Source: Camelus bactrianus
Lineage: Eukaryota; Chordata; Mammalia; Artiodactyla; Camelidae
Direction of reading: 5' to 3'
Assembly (NCBI RefSeq): GCF_048773025.1
Contig: NC_133547.1
Coordinates: 45,785,004 to 45,849,003 of the forward strand
Length of the DNA: 64,000 nucleotides
Under the pieces are notes generated by a model. That model searched no databases and was not told the DNA's origin. It was given only the letters and a program-made list of their open reading frames with translations. Shown in pieces: positions 59,650 to 64,000 of this stretch. The position numbers and the translations under genes were made by a program. Each line of letters opens with the position of its first letter. Positions within the stretch are counted from its first letter, which is position 1.

Positions 59650-60030
59650 TCCATACTGCTATGTACAAATGGGGCTCCCCTGGCCCTTTCCAACCTACCT
59701 GGGGACAAATCTCTCTCCAACCCCATGCTTCAGTCATATCAAAACCAGCGCGCTGCTTCTTCCCTCATGAGGTTCTTTATTCGTGCTCTGGCCTGCACCT
59801 GAATTCCCCACCACTCCTTCCCTCCGCCCACGGCCATGGAGGCCGATTCCCCCTTCAGGCCTATGGCCCATGGCCTGGGCTGGCTCTACCACGCCCGGAA
59901 TTCTTCCCTGCACTCCTCTCTTCCCAGGCCTCCGGACAGCCTGACAGGCAGGGACCAGGACACACACCTCTGCAGCCGCAGCACCCAGCACGGAAACTGG
60001 CATACGGCAGGTGCTCAAACACGCTTGCGG
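59650..60030 (+). repeat. L2 3' end
   Basis: CACTCCTTCCCTCCGCCCAC, GGAATTCTTCCCTGCACTCC and GGCATACGGCAGGTGCTCAA fit the L2 tail. Confidence 0.5.
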
Positions 60031-61649
60031 AAGGCACTGGGCGGGAGGAGGCAAGGAGAAGGTAGCAGCATTTAGGAGGTGGAAACAGCTAATTCGGAGT
60101 AACCCAGACACGCCCTGTCTGCCTTACCTGTCTGCAGACAGAGCAGTCACCCTTGCTCATTGACTCCAAACAGGTGAACCTGGTGTCACCATGATGACGA
60201 GGCCTGAGGAGTCGGGGGAGGGCTGGGGACTCCTCGAAGGCTCCTGCTCTCATGCTCACTCTGTCTCTGAATACCCAGCTGGCAGAAGCCCCATGCACGT
60301 GGGATGGAGGTTCCCAGGTTCTCCTGAAACAAAGGAGGGGCCAATCCCTCCGAAGGATGGGGCAGCCTGTCACCTACTAGACTGACAAGGAGAGCCACTG
60401 TCGCAAGCCCCAGACTCACGGAAGTCAAGAAAAAGCCCTCAGCTCTCCCCATCTGCCAGGTCAGCAATAAAAAACTGGAGAGAACGGATTTGGCAGCATC
60501 CAGAGGGTATTAAATATTCATCCTGACTGCCCGTCAGTAACGTCCCAGCAGAATACACCCACTGACAAGTCGGCTCTCTCCACCGGAGGCTGTCCTCCTG
60601 GAAGCTTGTTTATTGCTTTGTCAATTTTAATGTGCAGTATTTAATAGCCAGACCAAGATGGGGTTGTAAATATTTGGAACATGAGTGCTGACACTTCCCT
60701 TATTTGCTTCTGTATTTAGGGACATGTAATTGGAGGGTGTTTTTGGTGCTAATGAAAATCAGAGGGAAGCAAAGCAATGCTTCAAAATTAAAAGAGAAAA
60801 GAATTGATTAAGACCTAAGAATTGAATATGTTGAACTGGCTTAAAGTCCTGCTTAAATGCCCCCTGCGGGGGGTCACACTCTTCCATCAGCAGGAGTGAG
60901 GCTAAGCTAAACCAACAGCAAAGCCAGAGGGAAGCGTTCCCGGAAGACTTCCTCCAGGACAGGCATTCGGAACAGGAAGCACATGTCTAGAATGGTCAGT
61001 AACAGAGCCACAGCAAGTTCATCATGCCATCCAGCCAGAGGTTTCAGTGGAACAAATACCCGTGATGTGGTCAGGTCAGCAGGTGGCTCTGGCGAGGACT
61101 GGTCTGGGGCAAAGACCACACAGAGCTTTCTTGGGAGCAGATGAAGTCAGCTGTGGAAGGCTGACAAAAGGACCCACATGAGTGAGCCAACAGTCCCTGG
61201 GTTTCAATTTGATTTTGTTAGAATCAGAATATAAAACAAAATCATCTTTAAAGGGGGAGGGGGTGGTGCTGGGTGTTCCCATAGAAAATACCAGAGCAGG
61301 AATAAGAATCCATGTTTTGAGAGGCAAGATATGGAGAGAGAGTAGAAAGAAGAGAAGCTGGCACTGGGCTGAGTTCTGATGTCCCCAAGCCTTGGAGCCA
61401 CCTGGTGGCAGAAGTTGGAAGAAACAGAGTCATTAGAGGAGGCGCAAATTCAACTCCTACACCGTTGGCAAACTGTATCTCGAGGAACCTCTACAGGTAC
61501 CTTGTGACCCCAACTTAAAAAAGCAAAAATTAAGTATTTGCTAAAGGGGATCAGGACATGAGGGATGGCAAACCAGAGAGAGGGGGCGTTAAATCAAAGT
61601 ACATGGTACCAAAGAGGATTCCTGAAGGGGAAAAAAATGCCATAAAATA

Positions 61650-61900
61650 AAATTCAGAGCTTGGACTCCGGAGCCAGACTGCCTGCCTGTATTTGAATCT
61701 TGCCTCTGCCACATATTATGGATCACTGGATAATTTATTTATCCTTTGTGTCAGTGTTCTCACCTGTAAAATGGGTGGAACTAGTACCCGCTCATGGCAT
61801 TGCATGGATTAAGTCAGAATTAAGGAAGTTACTGTACCCAAAGCAGTCAGGATGGTGACGGGCACACAAGGAAAGCGCAACAGACATCAGGCACTACCAC
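61650..61900 (+). repeat. MIR
   Basis: GGACTCCGGAGCCAGACTGC, GCCTCTGCCACATATTATGG, CACCTGTAAAATGGGTGGAA: clear sense MIR. Confidence 0.85.
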
Positions 61901-62054
61901 TGTTACTGCTGTTACGCCTGCTCCCCCACCCGGGCCCCGACGAAGAGAAACCACGTCTGTAAATTAGGCTGTTAACTGAGGGCAGAGAGAAGAATTTCTG
62001 ATGATACGGCCTTAAAAAAGGTCAGAGTCTCCCTTCTGCCCACTCCAACTGCTT

Positions 62055-62360
62055 TTTAATAAAGTTCACACCTGGGTTCACATCCCCACTTCCCATATTT
62101 TCTTTTTTTAATAGAGGTACTGGGGATTGAACCCAGGACCTCGTGCATGCCAAGCATGGGCTATACCACTGAGCTCTACCCTGCCCCCCTCACTACTTTT
62201 TGACTCCAGCAAGTCACAACCTCTCTGGGCCTCAGTTTCTTCATTTATAAAATGGGAAAGAGATGCCTTCTTCCCAGGGCTGCAGCGAAGGTGAATGAGG
62301 TCATATACACCAAGTGTCCAGGTCAGACTCCAGCACACAGTCAGCCCTCTGGTATTTCTC
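62055..62360 (+). repeat. MIR split by a camelid SINE
   Basis: CACACCTGGGTTCACATCCC precedes the SINE; AGCAAGTCACAACCTCTCTG, CTCAGTTTCTTCATTTATAA and a degenerate tail follow it. The pieces are consecutive in MIR. Confidence 0.7.
62100..62193 (-). repeat. camelid tRNA-derived SINE
   Basis: Reverse SINE: TTTTTTTAATAGAGGTACTG, GGGATTGAACCCAGGACCTC and GGGCTATACCACTGAGCTCT. Short form with little tail. Confidence 0.88.
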
Positions 62361-62799
62361 CACTTCTACTTCCCCCAAATGAAAGCACCAGTACCAACCA
62401 GGGCGTGTGAGAAAAAGAGTAAAAATGGACCCAAAGCTCTTTGGAAAATATTAAGTGCTAAATGCATACATATTTAATAAGGAGAGAGTAACACTTAAGG
62501 GGGATGCACTCTCCCTGGTGCCACAGCCACTCCCGGGAGCTGTGCGCAGCCTCAGCGCCTCCCTTCACTCCCTGCAGCCCCCAGAGGGCCAGCCAAGTGC
62601 ATTACTGCGCACCTCGGAGCAGAGGTCAAGCACCTTGGCGCTCCTGAGTCTCCCATGCCAGCTGCTGCTTGTTCTCGCTTTTGTTGTGAAAACACAAACA
62701 AACTGACTCAGTGTGAGCTACATGAGACACGAAGACAGTCCCCAGAGCAGGGTCCCCTAACTCCAGGAGGCAATAAAATGTCATAATGGAAAATGGAGA

Positions 62800-63030
62800 C
62801 ATATGAAAGTCAGGGAGACCGAGGCTCCAACCTCACTCCAATCTGTCTTCCACTTGACAAGCTGGTTTGCCTCCATCAAGGCTCCTAAACCCTGGGAGCC
62901 TTGCTTTCCTCATTAGCAGAATGGGCACACAAACATCAACATGATTTCATCGTTGGATGAATTTAAAAAGAAAACAGAGGTACCTAGCACGATGCCTGGC
63001 ACCCAGGAGGTACTTAATACTTTCGTCCCC
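62800..63030 (+). repeat. MIR
   Basis: AGGGAGACCGAGGCTCCAAC, CTTTCCTCATTAGCAGAATG and GCACGATGCCTGGCACCCAG are a degraded sense MIR. Confidence 0.65.
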
Positions 63031-64000
63031 TTTCCCCTTTAATAGCATCATAAATTAATCAGAATCCAAATAACTAGAACCTTTGATGAACCAATTCCTT
63101 TTTCTTCCCTTAGGCCCTCCAGTCTTAGATTCCAAGTAGTGAGAGAAACAAACAGATACTAGGGATTTATTCAAAAAGGCAATGCCAGGCAGGGCCCTGG
63201 GGTCAGCTCCTCCTGTACCTTCTGCAGCTGCAGAACCATGTGACGGGCACCCAGGCTCTCAGCCTGACCTCGAGGCCAGAGGAGACCACAAAGGGTGCAA
63301 TTACTCCACAAGGCAGGCAAGCAGGTCCCATGGCATTTTCCACAACAAGGGCTCACACAGAATGGGGTCTCTGTTTAACCCTCTGTTAACCTGAAAAGCC
63401 ACTTAAGCAGAACAGCCTCTTCCCTGGGCAAGTATAGGCCCTAGAACCATCCCACCATTTACACAACTCGCTCGTTCTGAACCGGCTCAACACACTCCTC
63501 TGTTATGGGGTTGGAAGAGGCGAAGAACAAACTTAAGTCGCTGCCAGGTCATGCCCTCATGTTGCCAAAAACAACAAACACTGTGACCCTCTGCAGCGGT
63601 GCAGCAGAGTGGGTTGGGCACTCATCGCAGGAAGAAAAATCCTTTTGGCAAGGTGTTCAAACCATATTTGCAAAGTGGGTGGAGCAGAAAGTCAGAAAAA
63701 AGCCTTTGCAAAGTCATGTCCCTTTGCACCTTCGGGTAGGTGCCTGCACTCTCCTGCTCAGGGTCAGCAACAGGAGGGAAGGAGGTGTTCCACCCTCCGC
63801 CTGCTTCCAACCTGACCAGAGACAGGGCCAGACATGGAGGAAACCCTAAGAGTAGTGCGTACTTACTCTTCCCCCACTGGGGGAAGGTCCTGATGAGGGT
63901 GAGAGTGTTTGCAGAAAGCCCCGGACTAAGGCTCCCCCAATTAGAGCATCCTTCCCACCTGCTGTGGGAGACCTGCCTGCCCGGGAGAGGGGAGCTCAAA

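Larger units (their letters stand above)
53299..64000 (-). other. IGSF3: IGSF3 intron (part), beyond window edge
   Basis: At least 10.7 kb of intron upstream of the antepenultimate Ig exon. It contains an L1 inserted in an L2, a 19-bp minisatellite, MER5A and MIR relics and one SINE. Stretches 55.1-56.95 kb, 60.1-61.6 kb and 63.05-64.0 kb show no gene or repeat I can support. Confidence 0.7.

Noticed and set aside
53299-64000. Further IGSF3 Ig exons
   Set aside because: No minus-strand frame with the VEEW-type motif or Ig cysteine pattern was seen, so the next exon is placed beyond the window.

Overview
The window is mammalian nuclear DNA, almost certainly from a camelid. The main evidence is several copies of a young tRNA-Ala-like SINE with A box, B box (GGTTCAATCCC-type) and A-rich tail, some with intact target-site duplications. 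These are the Vic-type SINEs known from camels and llamas. Artiodactyl-type young L1 tails and the usual old L2, MIR, Tigger, hAT-Charlie and MaLR relics fill the rest. There are no bacterial operons, CRISPR arrays or phage modules.

Two genes are present, both on the minus strand and both encoding immunoglobulin-superfamily surface proteins. CD58 (LFA-3, the CD2 ligand) runs from a CpG-island promoter near 35.8 kb toward the left. The signal-peptide exon (35701-35770), Ig domain 1 (18788-19084) and Ig domain 2 (11923-12198) are visible. The membrane-anchor and tail exons were not found and probably lie beyond the left edge. IGSF3 (EWI-family adhesion protein) enters from the right. Its last three Ig V-set exons (52888-53298, 49074-49481, 44111-44593) and the terminal exon with transmembrane segment, short tail, stop codon and long 3' UTR (about 38870-42300) are present. 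All coding junctions are phase 1, have GT-AG borders and splice in frame. The order and strand match the human CD58-IGSF3 interval as I remember it.

Layout: 1-11922 CD58 intron 3 (repeats, no exon found); 12199-18787 CD58 intron 2; 19085-35700 CD58 intron 1, rich in L1, L2 and DNA transposon relics; 35090-36120 CpG island; 36120-38870 intergenic; 38870-42049 IGSF3 3' UTR; then IGSF3 introns of 1.8, 4.5, 3.4 and more than 10.7 kb.

I found no undescribed gene system. The more unusual points are: an L1 copy ending about 42 nt upstream of an IGSF3 splice acceptor; a 19-residue acidic tract inside the last IGSF3 Ig domain; an inverted pair of L2-derived segments (19.7 and 21.5 kb) that resemble each other more than independent L2 copies should; a 316-bp internally deleted Tigger1; two minisatellites in IGSF3 introns; and an unexplained GC-rich stretch near 1.6-2.1 kb. 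Repeat names come from remembered consensus sequences and repeat edges are approximate unless a duplication is given.
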